In this document: one piece after another, positions 20,703 to 27,787 of the stretch | Layout of the letters: each line of letters opens with the position of its first letter | Position numbering within the stretch: the stretch's first letter is position 1 | From: Pseudomonadota bacterium | GTDB lineage: Bacteria; Pseudomonadota; Alphaproteobacteria; Acetobacterales; Acetobacteraceae | Direction: 5' to 3' | Assembly: GCA_021849425.1 (NCBI GenBank) | Contig: JAJZSY010000026.1 | Location: 1-34,292, forward strand | DNA: 34,292 nucleotides | Program-made: the position numbers and the translations under genes | The notes under the pieces: generated by a model | Seen by the model: the letters and a program-made list of their open reading frames with translations, nothing else | Databases searched by the model: none | Told to the model about the DNA's origin: nothing

Positions 20703-20960
20703 ACTTTGAAAATCCGTAGATTATATCATCAATATTCCAAAATGACGATGTATCTTGGATACACGTATCAGGATACACTTGGCCGCCGTATTTCCTTGGA
20801 CGGCTATGGACGTCGCGCACCAATCGCCATGACCAGTCTCAAAATCCCAAGGCAGATAGAGGATGTATCGAAAGGCGTTCCAAAAACCGCATATTATATC
20901 TATAAGATATAAAATAAGACAGTAATACTGACCTATTTTAATTTGTGTTTAACCTAGGGG

Positions 20961-21117
20961 AGCGGTTTTCGCGGTTTCGGGCGAATAGCACTCCTTGCGG
21001 TTTCTGCGGTTCCTGCGGTTTTGAGGCTACGCTTGGAAAAATTGCAGGTATTTAGTCGAGTTGGTGGCCTCGAAAAACCGCAACCGGGTTGCGGTTCCTT
21101 GCGGTTTTCTGCGGTTT
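20961..21117 (+). repeat. Left cluster of 9-bp repeats (xTGCGGTTT)
   Basis: Direct copies in plus orientation include AGCGGTTTT and CGCGGTTTC (20961-20978), then TTGCGGTTT, CTGCGGTTC and CTGCGGTTT back to back with a 9-bp period (20995-21021). Further copies lie at 21089, 21099 and 21109. At 21079-21096 the unit meets an inverted copy to form CGCAACCGGGTTGCGGTT. The same unit in opposite orientation lies near the right end. These are likely protein-binding sites (integrase arms or iterons). Confidence 0.75.
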
Positions 21118-21139
21118 TTCGGGTCGAGATGCGCCAATT

Positions 21140-21155
21140 CATGCCATATGGCATG
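21140..21155. repeat. Perfect 16-bp palindrome
   Basis: CATGCCATATGGCATG is its own reverse complement. It lies just after the left repeat cluster, in a noncoding stretch, and could be the operator of a dimeric DNA-binding protein. Confidence 0.5.
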
Positions 21156-21414
21156 GAAACAGCCCATATATGTCGATCATCTATGCCGCATCCGCTATCT
21201 ATCTCTCCCCTATGGGGTCGATAACTGGCGTGCAATCTGGCGCGCTGCCGCAGCCACATGACCAGCCATCGACCGGCGGCAGGACGCGGGGCGATGGCGC
21301 ATCGACCGGCGGTCGATCTGGGAGCGGTTCAGGGCATCGTCGTCATGGAAGCCGGCGCCCGGCCTGCGGCTTTGCCCAGCCCGTCGCCAGGGGGTGCCGG
21401 AAGCATTGCCGCTC

Positions 21415-21600
21415 TTATGGGCGCCACCAGGTCCAGCAGGCTTTGCACAATCCCGTTTCGACTGGATCGGTAAAAGTCACTGGCACCGAACAGCTACGGC
21501 AGATTATCCTTTCGGGAGCCAGCCCATGCTCAACATGCAGAAAATCGTCCGGCTGCGGCGAAGTGCGCTGGGCTTTTGCGGTTTGAAATAATATTTCCAA
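21415..21600 (-). CDS. Small zinc-ribbon-like protein
   Basis: A 61-residue open frame beginning at TTG 21600, with the ribosome site GAGGTG seven bases before the start and an in-frame stop not far upstream. The C-terminal half has two CxxC knuckles, CRSC and CKAC, spaced by 17 residues (IICRSCSVPVTF...GLCKACWTWW), a treble-clef or zinc-ribbon arrangement. It is the last gene of the minus-strand run and starts 41 bases after the ParB remnant. Small zinc ribbons are common in phage-like elements as DNA- or protein-binding regulators. No family is recognised, and the TTG start is the weak point. Confidence 0.5.
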   Translation of the reverse strand: MEILFQTAKAQRTSPQPDDFLHVEHGLAPERIICRSCSVPVTFTDPVETGLCKACWTWWRP

Positions 21601-21641
21601 AATACACCTCAGATTCAGATAAAAATCTCATATCGGACAAT

Positions 21642-21929
21642 TTAAATCAGCTTTGAGAACTTGGCGCACATAATCCTTAATTTTTCGCTTACGAGACACC
21701 CGGTTTCGCGAGCGGCTGCCTTGGCTTCGTCTGTGAGGCTGTCGATCTTCACCGCGCGCTGCGCCTCGGTGCGGTCGATGCCGAGTTCACGGGTCGCGGC
21801 CTTTATTCCCTTCTCATGCGGTTGGGCACCGCCAGGGGGCGCAACTTGCGCCCCCTTTTGTTCACCCGTCAGCCTCACCCATTCCGCGATGTGCTCGCTG
21901 CGTTCCAGGGGCGTCAGTTCGGCGCGGTG
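21642..21929 (-). pseudogene. ParB-like protein fragment
   Basis: A 95-codon open frame that begins directly after an amber codon (21930-21932) and has no ATG; a GTG at 21878 is the only normal start. It begins HRAELTPLERSEHIAEWVRLTG and continues EKGIKAATRELGIDRTEAQRAVK and DSLTDEAKAAARETG. This is the central helix-turn-helix part of ParB/Spo0J-like proteins often found in phages and plasmids. The N-terminal nuclease/CTPase domain is missing, and the usual continuation after RETG (a DDNQSALL-type stretch) is replaced by an AT-rich unrelated tail. It is cut at both ends and probably non-functional, unless the stub is expressed by itself as a DNA-binding peptide. Confidence 0.75.
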
Positions 21930-22121
21930 CTACTCGAATCCCATTTCCCGCAGCATCGCCCGCGCAACGCTCATGGCGTCCTGCCGCTCCCTGCCACCCA
22001 TGCGCCTCGGCGGCACCGCTCCGGCCTCCACCAGCTTGCGCCGGGCGTCTACCCGCTCCGATGGCCGGGCGAGCGGGTTTTCGGCAGTGCGGCGCAATTC
22101 GGCTATTTCGTCGTCAGTCAT
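21930..22121 (-). CDS. Small unknown protein (63 aa)
   Basis: A 63-residue frame starting MTDDEIAELRRTAENPLARP behind a GGGAG ribosome site. It is charged and predicted helical, with no family recognised. Its TAG stop is followed, in the same frame, by the ParB-like remnant. Its end (MLREMGFE) may therefore mark a recombination junction that replaced the start of the parB-like gene. It follows the 68-residue gene after a 51-base gap. Confidence 0.55.
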   Translation of the reverse strand: MTDDEIAELRRTAENPLARPSERVDARRKLVEAGAVPPRRMGGRERQDAMSVARAMLREMGFE

Positions 22122-22172
22122 CTGCGGCTCCCTTACGCGCGCGTAAGGCGTTGCCCTTTGTTCGCCAAGTCG

Positions 22173-22379
22173 TCACGCATCCGGCAACAGCCGTGCAGCA
22201 GCCACCAGCGGGCGCGCGGCCTCGGCCATCGCCTCGGCGTCTAGCTTCATTGCGGCGTCAATCGCCTTCGCGGCGGCGCATAGCTTCCGCCGGGCCGCCA
22301 CCAGGTCAGCCCGGCAGGCTGCCCGGACGGGATCGGCGCTTGCCTTGGCGGCCATCTTGGAGCGGAGGAAGTCACCCAT
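22173..22379 (-). CDS. Small unknown protein (68 aa)
   Basis: A 68-residue, alanine- and arginine-rich helical protein (MGDFLRSKMAAKASADPVR...). A GGGAGA ribosome site supports ATG 22379, and the start overlaps the end of the 72-residue gene by 8 bases. No family is recognised. Confidence 0.55.
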   Translation of the reverse strand: MGDFLRSKMAAKASADPVRAACRADLVAARRKLCAAAKAIDAAMKLDAEAMAEAARPLVAAARLLPDA

Positions 22380-22590
22380 GCTCGTTGTCTCCCGAACACG
22401 CGCGCGGCGCAACGCGCGGGCGGACACCGGCCCATCTGCCCCCCTTGCCGCGCGTCATCTCGTAAAGTTCAGCGCGCCGGAGGCCGGCTATTCTGCCCGT
22501 GGCTGAATCGAACGGCGGGGCGGCAGGATTGCCGTTGCCGCGGCCCTTCGCCGGCCCTTGGCCTTTGCCCTTGCCTCGTTTGCCCGTCAT
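22372..22590 (-). CDS. Small basic Gly-rich protein (72 aa)
   Basis: A 72-residue, strongly basic, low-complexity protein opening MTGKRGKGKGQGPAKGRGNG, then a more ordered stretch GRIAGLRRAELYEMTRGKGGRW. Its ATG overlaps the preceding stop in an ATGA. The basic Gly/Lys tract suggests nucleic-acid binding. It is unrecognised otherwise. Confidence 0.55.
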   Translation of the reverse strand: MTGKRGKGKGQGPAKGRGNGNPAAPPFDSATGRIAGLRRAELYEMTRGKGGRWAGVRPRVAPRACSGDNEHG

Positions 22591-22802
22591 TGCTTCCCCT
22601 CGATCAGCACCAGGTCGATTGCGCGCCGTCGCCCGTCTGTCGTCACCGCCAGCTTGAAGCGGGCGCGGTCGCCCCGGCGCGGGGTGCGCGGCAGGGCGGC
22701 CAGCGTGCCGGCGGTGACGTATAAATTGCCCAGGTCGAAGCGTTCGGGCGCGATGAACGCGAACCGGCCCGGAATGACGGTGACAAAACTGCCCGCCATC
22801 AT
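22587..22802 (-). CDS. Small beta-rich unknown protein (71 aa)
   Basis: A 71-residue protein, MMAGSFVTVIPGRFAFIAPERF..., with alternating hydrophobic residues suggesting a small beta barrel or virion accessory protein. The start at 22802 lies 4 bases after the stop of the 132-residue gene, with only a weak ribosome site. The stop overlaps the next gene in an ATGA. Its place right after the tape-measure and coat-like genes suggests a structural role. No family is recognised. Confidence 0.55.
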   Translation of the reverse strand: MMAGSFVTVIPGRFAFIAPERFDLGNLYVTAGTLAALPRTPRRGDRARFKLAVTTDGRRRAIDLVLIEGKQ

Positions 22803-22806
22803 GGGT

Positions 22807-23205
22807 TCAGAGCAGTTCAACCGCGGTGATCGCGGCGGTGACGCTGGGGCTTGCCCCGCCGATGGTGGCGGTGATCTGCCAGTTGAACGGCAGCACGTCA
22901 TCCGCCTTTTCATTCGAGGTCGCGGTAATGCCGGGATAGACCAGCAGCGTGGAATATCCCGTTGCGCTGATGGCGGCGCTCTGCAGGAGGGTGAATGTTG
23001 AACCCGTCACCGGGTCAACACCCACGATGCTGACAGTCAGGCTCGGGCTTGTGCCGCTGATCGCGGTTACGTTTATGCCTACCCGAACGCCGCGAAAATT
23101 GGGGTTTGTGATCGTTGCGGATGTCGCGTTCGCCGAGGCGGCGGTGAGGGTCAGCACCTCATCGAGATTGCGGTTCAGCGGGTAATACGGGGGTATCTGC
23201 GTCAT
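22807..23205 (-). CDS. Putative virion surface/structural protein (132 aa)
   Basis: A 132-residue protein rich in Thr, Ser, Ala and Val with a repetitive beta pattern (VLTLTAASANATSATITNPNF, TAISGTSPSLTVSIVGVDP). It looks like an all-beta, Ig-like or decoration-type virion protein. There is no signal peptide. An AAAGGAAT ribosome site precedes ATG 23205. It follows the tape-measure-like gene after 26 bases. The structural role is inferred from composition and neighbours only. Confidence 0.6.
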   Translation of the reverse strand: MTQIPPYYPLNRNLDEVLTLTAASANATSATITNPNFRGVRVGINVTAISGTSPSLTVSIVGVDPVTGSTFTLLQSAAISATGYSTLLVYPGITATSNEKADDVLPFNWQITATIGGASPSVTAAITAVELL

Positions 23206-23231
23206 GGTAACTATTCCTTTGTCCAGGTTGC

Positions 23232-24998
23232 TCAGTATGCTGCCGCGTTCGCCTGCACGGCGATCCGGGCGGCGGTTTGGTTCTGGATGATGACTTTCGT
23301 CGGCGTTGCCGCGCGCTGCTTGCGGAGCGTGTCCACAAGGCGACTTACATGCGCTGGCAGCGCGTGATGGCTGTTTAGGCTGGCCTGCACCTGTGCCGGC
23401 GTCACCTTGTCGCTGTGTTCCTGCCGGATCATGGCGGCCATCAGGTGATCGCGGACGGTGCGGTTACTCAGGTCGAGCGGTTGATTCGGCCTGTAGCCTG
23501 ACCAGCGCGCCACGTTGCGAATGTATTCAGGATCGTTCGCCCCGTGCCCGTTCCAGATCGGGATGATAGAGGCGATGGTATCGGCGTGATGCTTGGCGGG
23601 GTAGGATTGCAGCAGGTTCGCCATTGCCCGCATGCCGGCATGTTCGGTCGGATAGCGGTTCAGTTCCCATGCGCCGAACTGGTTGCGGTGCCGGATATTG
23701 CCGGGGTTATGGTTGCCCATGCCGAGGTAGTGCCGCACGTCGCGGTAGCCTTGTTCTGTGGCGTGCCAGGCGGCGCCGGCAGCGTGGCCTACGGCATCGG
23801 CACCCTGAACGGTTTTTTTTGCCACCCATCCCGCCGCCTTGGCGTAGGGATAGATTCCCTTGGCAATGGCGGCGATTTCGGATGCGGCGGTGCCGATCTC
23901 GGATTGCAGCCGGTGCAGGTCTTTGCCGAACTCTGGCGAGGCGAGAAACTTGGCGAAGACTTTCAGGCCGTTTTCCACCTCGTTGACTATTTTGCCCATT
24001 TGCGGGCCGGTCGCGAAGGCCGATATCCAATGGGCGATATCGCGGGAGATGATCGTCAGTTCCGGGGCGAGCCGGTGCAGGCCGGTAATCAGGCTTGTCT
24101 CGATCTGAACGCCGGCCTTACGCATCTGGATTTGAAGATCGGTCCATTCACGGGCTACGGCGGGCGAGAAGCCCAGCGCGCCGACGCTTGCCGTTGCTCC
24201 CGCTCGCGCGGCGTCCATGCGCCCCGTCGAGGTGTGCCGGAGCACGCGCAACGTTTGCAGGTCCGCAAGATTGGTGAGGCCGTAGGCTTGCGCGTAGTTC
24301 GCCCATTCGCTCCGCGGCAGTTTTTGCAGCACCCGCTGCATGCGCTGCATCACGGTCTGATCGAGTTGGAAATTGCTATCCCGTGCCAGGGCGTTGTTGC
24401 CGATGCCGAGGCTCGAAAATATCCACCGATCCGACACGTTGTTGCGGGCGTTCGCGACATTGGCGGCGATGCCGTCCGTGTTGCCGAACTGGTTAAAATA
24501 GGTCGAGAAAGCCGCGTTCTGGCCGGGCGTCATGCCGAGGCCGCGCGCGGTGCGCTGCCGGCTCATGGCGGCATTGGCGAGGTCGTCCAGGCCGATACTG
24601 CCCCCGATGCCGAGGGTAGCGCCGCCGAGTGTTCCCCACTTCATGAGCCATTTGCCCATGCCGAATACTGTTCCGGCAACACCCTTGGCCGCATGGCCCA
24701 GCTTGAGCATCGAGGAATGACTGCGCTTTGTTGTGGCCTCGAAATCGCGCTGCGCCTTGTTCGCGTGATTGATGGCCTCGGCAATCGTCGCGGTCGCGGC
24801 GGCCATGCCGGCGAGCATGGTCTGTGTCTGCTTTGCGTTTCGATGAAAGCCGCGCCCGGCGCCGCTGATCGCCTCGTCAACCTGCTTCCACTCGGCAGGA
24901 AGCTCCGTGACCTTTTCTTCGTATTTCTGGAACAGGTCGTAGAACCGCTTGAACGCGGTATCATCGACATCAATCGAGATTACGGGCTTCTTGCTCAT
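23232..24998 (-). CDS. Tape-measure-like protein with C-terminal muralytic-type domain
   Basis: A 588-residue protein. Residues 1-100 are helical and charged. Residues 110-140 form a Gly-rich hydrophobic segment (VFGMGKWLMKWGTLGGATLGIGGSIG), followed by long helical regions, a layout typical of phage tail tape-measure proteins. Residues 430-530 form a distinct domain beginning HNPGNIRHRNQFGAW and containing YIRNVARWSGYRPNQPLDLSN-type sequence. It resembles the 'NNPGNIR' cell-wall-degrading domains attached to virion proteins (from memory of such domains, not a search). It is short for a full tail measure. The ATG overlaps the stop of the hub-like gene (ATGA). Confidence 0.75.
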   Translation of the reverse strand: MSKKPVISIDVDDTAFKRFYDLFQKYEEKVTELPAEWKQVDEAISGAGRGFHRNAKQTQTMLAGMAAATATIAEAINHANKAQRDFEATTKRSHSSMLKLGHAAKGVAGTVFGMGKWLMKWGTLGGATLGIGGSIGLDDLANAAMSRQRTARGLGMTPGQNAAFSTYFNQFGNTDGIAANVANARNNVSDRWIFSSLGIGNNALARDSNFQLDQTVMQRMQRVLQKLPRSEWANYAQAYGLTNLADLQTLRVLRHTSTGRMDAARAGATASVGALGFSPAVAREWTDLQIQMRKAGVQIETSLITGLHRLAPELTIISRDIAHWISAFATGPQMGKIVNEVENGLKVFAKFLASPEFGKDLHRLQSEIGTAASEIAAIAKGIYPYAKAAGWVAKKTVQGADAVGHAAGAAWHATEQGYRDVRHYLGMGNHNPGNIRHRNQFGAWELNRYPTEHAGMRAMANLLQSYPAKHHADTIASIIPIWNGHGANDPEYIRNVARWSGYRPNQPLDLSNRTVRDHLMAAMIRQEHSDKVTPAQVQASLNSHHALPAHVSRLVDTLRKQRAATPTKVIIQNQTAARIAVQANAAAY

Positions 24999-25993
24999 TG
25001 CAGCACCGGCACGGCGTTGAAGATCGAGACCCACGAATTGCCGTCAGGGTCGCGGAAATTCCCCACGTGCCTGATCTGCGTCACGATGAACTTGCCTTGG
25101 ATCGCGGATTGGTATCGATTGAAGGAAGGATAGGCCGCGTGCTGCGTCGTGACGAAACCGGGCGAGTTGGTGAAGCCTATGGGGAACTCGATGAAGTCAC
25201 CCACGCGGATATCGCCGCGCATCACGGTTTTGACCTGAATCTTATTTTGCTCGATCCATGTCGGCTGACCGACGAAATCGGTAAATTGCAGCAGGGCAAT
25301 CGGCGTTTGTTGGGTGCCGTCAAAAACGCGGATCGTGTTCGCTCCGAACGCCATGCGGACGCCGCCGTAGTTTGGTCCCAGCATCCGGCGGGTCAGTTGG
25401 CGGACGTGAGCGGCGAGTTGCCCGAACGTGGCGCAGTAATGCACATCCGTCTGCGCCGCGATCAGGTTTTCGCTGACGCTGAAACTTACCTGAACATTTG
25501 GGAAAGCCACGCTTAGCGTTTGCTTCAAAGCATCAACCAGCGGCTGCCCAGCGGTCCAGGTGAACACGAAATTGCCCGGCGCGTTCTGGCGATAGATCGC
25601 CGGCACAATTACCAGAGACAGGCTCATGTCGGTGTTGATCCAATTCCCCCATGACTGGAAAACGAAGCCCTGCACCAGTGTTGCGGCTTGCGCCGGATTG
25701 GCGAGCGGCAGCCCGGCTTGCATGCCCGCTTTCAGGATCAGGTTCGATCCGCCGGTCAGCTTGCCGTCCTGCGTAATCGTGGTGGCGAACTGCTGCGCGT
25801 TCGTCACGTCCTGAAGGCTGATGCCCTCAATAATCACGGTCGGCTGATGCACCGGCTCGTCATCTACGGTGACCGGCATGTCAAAGATGACGTTGAGGGC
25901 TTGCGGGTCGAACTGGCCGCCGGGGTGCGAAGACCAGCGCCGCAGCGGCTTTCCGGTCGTCGGATCGGTCAGGGTGAGGTCGTAATACCTCAC
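24995..25993 (-). CDS. Putative baseplate-hub-like protein (332 aa)
   Basis: A 332-residue protein opening MRYYDLTLTDPTTGKPLRRW. The body is beta-rich (LVIVPAIYRQNAPGNFVFTW, VRMAFGANTIRVFDGTQQ). Its C-terminal pattern GKFIVTQIRHVGNFRDPDGNSW resembles the closing barrel of phage tail hub proteins of the Mu gpP/T4 gp27/late-control-D kind ('form a barrel, test for H-x-G near the end'). This is a fold-level guess. It starts with GTG in a GTGA overlap with the 101-residue gene and overlaps the tape-measure-like gene with ATGA. The hub next to the tape measure is the normal tail-tip neighbourhood. Confidence 0.6.
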   Translation of the reverse strand: MRYYDLTLTDPTTGKPLRRWSSHPGGQFDPQALNVIFDMPVTVDDEPVHQPTVIIEGISLQDVTNAQQFATTITQDGKLTGGSNLILKAGMQAGLPLANPAQAATLVQGFVFQSWGNWINTDMSLSLVIVPAIYRQNAPGNFVFTWTAGQPLVDALKQTLSVAFPNVQVSFSVSENLIAAQTDVHYCATFGQLAAHVRQLTRRMLGPNYGGVRMAFGANTIRVFDGTQQTPIALLQFTDFVGQPTWIEQNKIQVKTVMRGDIRVGDFIEFPIGFTNSPGFVTTQHAAYPSFNRYQSAIQGKFIVTQIRHVGNFRDPDGNSWVSIFNAVPVLQ

Positions 25994-26295
25994 GCGGCAG
26001 GCTCGCTGATCGTGGCGTGTGCCGCATTGCGTTCGAAGTGCGCGCCGCGCTCGTAAACCGACACCAGAACGCCATGCGTCCCCTCTGCCTCAAGTTCACG
26101 GGTGATGCGCTCGCGGAAGTGCTGGAAACTTTCGCCAGGCCGAGAACGCCAGCGCGCGGCAGCGAGCGCGCCCGGCAGGTTGAGGCTGAACCGCACTTTC
26201 GGGATGGGGTTCAGCGTCGCGATGGCAACGTCCGGAAAGATCGGCGCGGGGTTTATGTGCCGTTCGAACCAGATGGCGTGATTTGCATGTTTCAT
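25990..26295 (-). CDS. Unknown protein (101 aa) in the tail-like operon
   Basis: A 101-residue protein, MKHANHAIWFERHINPAPIF..., with no recognisable family. It is mixed in predicted structure, with a central FQHFRERITRELEAEG helix and a beta C-terminus. The ATGA overlap with the 165-residue gene and the GTGA overlap with the hub-like gene support a real, coupled gene. It may be a small virion or assembly factor. Confidence 0.65.
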   Translation of the reverse strand: MKHANHAIWFERHINPAPIFPDVAIATLNPIPKVRFSLNLPGALAAARWRSRPGESFQHFRERITRELEAEGTHGVLVSVYERGAHFERNAAHATISEPAA

Positions 26296-26789
26296 TGGTT
26301 GTTGCTCCGGTGGACGGTTACGATCCGCTCTGATCCGTCCGGCGCCCGCGCGATCAGTGTCTCATGCCCGGCGATCTCCACGTGGCCCTCGATGCGCTCG
26401 AAAGACTTCGGCGCGGCAAATTTGACGGTTTGGCCCGGGGTGTCGAATTGGCTTCGCCACACGCGGGAGTCGCCGAAAAATTCAGTCATCGACTGCCCGG
26501 TTCGCGGATCAAACGAGGTCACCTCATGCAACTGACCGGGCCCGGCCAGTTCGGGCGGCACGCCGGTCAGGCGCAGATCGGCAGCGCGCCGGGCCAGATC
26601 GGCGGTTTTCCCATCGCCCTTTGCGGCGGCGGCTCGCTCCATTTGCTCAAGCTGGGAGAGCGGCATCTTGGCGAAGACTTTGACGGGCTCCGGCGCGTTT
26701 TGAAGATCAATGTGCCGGTCAATATTTTGGAAATTGACCTTGCGCCGGTCGACGATCCGGACGCGGTCTGAATATGGATTGGTGCTCAA
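26292..26789 (-). CDS. Unknown protein (165 aa), TTG start
   Basis: A 165-residue protein beginning at TTG 26789 (LSTNPYSDRVRIVDRRKVNF). The TTG shares bases with the stop of the ribbon-helix-helix gene (TTGA) and has GGAGAA seven bases before it. These outweigh the longer upstream open frame, which runs through that gene out of phase. It has an N-terminal basic strand, a central Ala/Lys helix (LEQMERAAAAKGDGKTADLA) and a C-terminal beta region ending RIVTVHRSNNQ. No family is recognised. It is probably part of the virion-like module. Confidence 0.65.
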   Translation of the reverse strand: MSTNPYSDRVRIVDRRKVNFQNIDRHIDLQNAPEPVKVFAKMPLSQLEQMERAAAAKGDGKTADLARRAADLRLTGVPPELAGPGQLHEVTSFDPRTGQSMTEFFGDSRVWRSQFDTPGQTVKFAAPKSFERIEGHVEIAGHETLIARAPDGSERIVTVHRSNNQ

Positions 26790-27016
26790 CGGTTGTTCTC
26801 CGGGATGGTTGCCCCGCCCGCCGCACCGGGGCCGATACCGGGCGACGGGCTGCCGGCCGGGCCGGCTGCGGTTGGATACGAACCGCCGGGGTTGAGTGCG
26901 GCGTCGAGCAGCTTCGCCAAGGTCCAAGACCGGCTGGCGCCCATCGTTGCCGCGAGGCCGTCGAGGCGTTCTATCAAGTCGTCTTCGAGTGAAACCGTGA
27001 TCGACTGCTTTGACAT
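26786..27016 (-). CDS. Ribbon-helix-helix (CopG/Arc-type) protein
   Basis: A 76-residue protein with an N-terminal ribbon-helix-helix domain, ITVSLEDDLIERLDGLAATM then SRSWTLAKLLDAAL (about 6-40), which binds DNA as a dimer. The remaining 35 residues are a disordered Gly/Pro/Ala-rich tail. It is the first gene after the AT-rich control region, and a 10-bp direct repeat (AAATACAAAT) upstream is a candidate operator. It is likely the autoregulator of the downstream virion-like operon. No partner toxin is recognised; the next gene lacks toxin features. Confidence 0.75.
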   Translation of the reverse strand: MSKQSITVSLEDDLIERLDGLAATMGASRSWTLAKLLDAALNPGGSYPTAAGPAGSPSPGIGPGAAGGATIPENNR

Positions 27017-27313
27017 TCCTCATAGATACAATGAAAAACCATGAGAAACAAATACAAATCAATATTTATGGGACGTATGTCAGCGGACTACAAAATACAA
27101 ATGCATATAGATCAGCGTTTCATATGACGATTATTTAATCTGCTATGATGCGAGGCTGGGCGCCCGGTAAGCGGCTATGCCGAGGCGGAGGCAATACGGC
27201 GGATGGTTCATCCGCCGCTATCGCTGGAATAATCCAGATATAGACTTGCGTTGCGTGGTGGATCGAGGAACTTGGCGCCCGTCTTGGATACGTTTACGGG
27301 CGCCGGTATGGCG
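27017..27313. promoter_or_regulatory. Control region between replication and virion-like modules
   Basis: About 300 noncoding bases, markedly AT-rich over 27017-27150. AAATACAAAT occurs at 27050-27059 and again at 27093-27102, 43 bases apart (about four helical turns). A 9-bp perfect stem-loop lies at 27197-27217. Minus-strand promoters for the ribbon-helix-helix gene must lie here. No convincing -35/-10 pair stands out; TTGTTT and TATCTA with 17 bases between is a weak candidate that would give a near-leaderless mRNA. Confidence 0.6.
27197..27217 (-). terminator. Stem-loop after the replication operon
   Basis: CGGCGGATG paired with CATCCGCCG around a 3-base loop, 97 bases after the stop of the 157-residue gene. 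There is no T run, so it is either a weak terminator or a processing or protein-binding hairpin. Confidence 0.4.
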
Positions 27314-27787
27314 TCAATGCGTCGGCTGGGCGGCCGTGATGCGGGGATGATGGTCGTCGGGTCTCGGCAGGATCAACAGTCGCGGGCGCCGGCCGAATAC
27401 TTGCACCCATGCCTCGGCGTGTTCCGGGGTTGTCTCGACCAGCGCGAGCGGCGCGCCGCCGGAGATGGCTGCCCGGACGGCGTCCTGATAATGACCGCGC
27501 TGGCCGCCGGTTGCGTGTATCACCGCACTGCGGGCCATGCGCCGCAGCCGTGGCAAGCAGCGCCAGCCGTCCGGTCCTACGGGTGCATCACCATCGTCGC
27601 CGACGAGAATGACAAGCGGCCTCGCCGCCCGGTCCAGCGCCTTGGGAAGCCCGGCGCTGGGCGTCACCTCGACAAGCTGGATCAGCCCATCGGCGGCGGC
27701 GCTGTAGAGCGGGAGGCGCCACGGCACGATGCGTGAGGCAACTTCTATGACGCGGCCGAACTCGGCGCGGGTGCGAACCTGCATCAT
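27314..27787 (-). CDS. Unknown partner of the primase-helicase (157 aa)
   Basis: A 157-residue protein starting MMQVRTRAEFGRVIEV, with its ATG overlapping the primase-helicase stop (ATGA). The coupling decides the strand, because an opposite-strand frame of similar length exists. The centre reads like an alpha/beta Rossmann-type core (RPLVILVGDDGDAPVG, SAVIHATGGQRGHYQDAV, APLALVETTPEHAEAW). Conserved-looking His and Asp residues lie near the end (PRPDDHHPR). No known family is recognised. Context suggests a replication or regulatory function. Confidence 0.65.
   Translation of the reverse strand: MMQVRTRAEFGRVIEVASRIVPWRLPLYSAAADGLIQLVEVTPSAGLPKALDRAARPLVILVGDDGDAPVGPDGWRCLPRLRRMARSAVIHATGGQRGHYQDAVRAAISGGAPLALVETTPEHAEAWVQVFGRRPRLLILPRPDDHHPRITAAQPTH

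Larger units (their letters stand above)
20703..21414. other. Left-end noncoding region of the element
   Basis: About 710 bases with no convincing gene. The first 250 bases are AT-rich, and two copies of GGATACAC lie at 20757 and 20771 (a third is near the right end at 33929). Clusters of the GCGGTTT repeat follow (20961-21117), then a perfect 16-bp palindrome at 21140-21155. The remainder is GC-rich with short open frames lacking ribosome sites. Likely an attachment-arm and/or replication-origin region. Confidence 0.6.

Noticed and set aside
20742..20912. Plus-strand frame of 56 codons just inside the left boundary
   Set aside because: No ribosome site, no family resemblance, AT-rich random-looking sequence within the attachment region.
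20961..21117. CRISPR array
   Set aside because: Units are 9 bp, adjacent or irregularly spaced, without 25-40 bp repeats and unique spacers; no cas genes are present.
21089..21586. Plus-strand frame of 165 codons in the left end
   Set aside because: It runs through the repeat cluster and palindrome and is low-complexity Gly/Ser/Arg. It is opposite the better-supported zinc-ribbon gene.
26292..27016. Toxin-antitoxin pair (ribbon-helix-helix plus next gene)
   Set aside because: The 165-residue protein shows no RelE, MazF, HicA or PIN motifs, and the gene pair leads into virion-like genes; operon autoregulator fits better.
26789..27062. Longer start for the 165-residue protein in the virion-like operon
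   Set aside because: The extra codons overlap the ribbon-helix-helix gene and control region out of phase. TTG 26789 has a ribosome site and a TTGA overlap.
27251..27736. Plus-strand open frame of 161 codons opposite the primase partner gene
   Set aside because: The minus-strand frame is coupled to the primase-helicase by ATGA and lies in the operon direction. The plus frame has no ribosome site or context.
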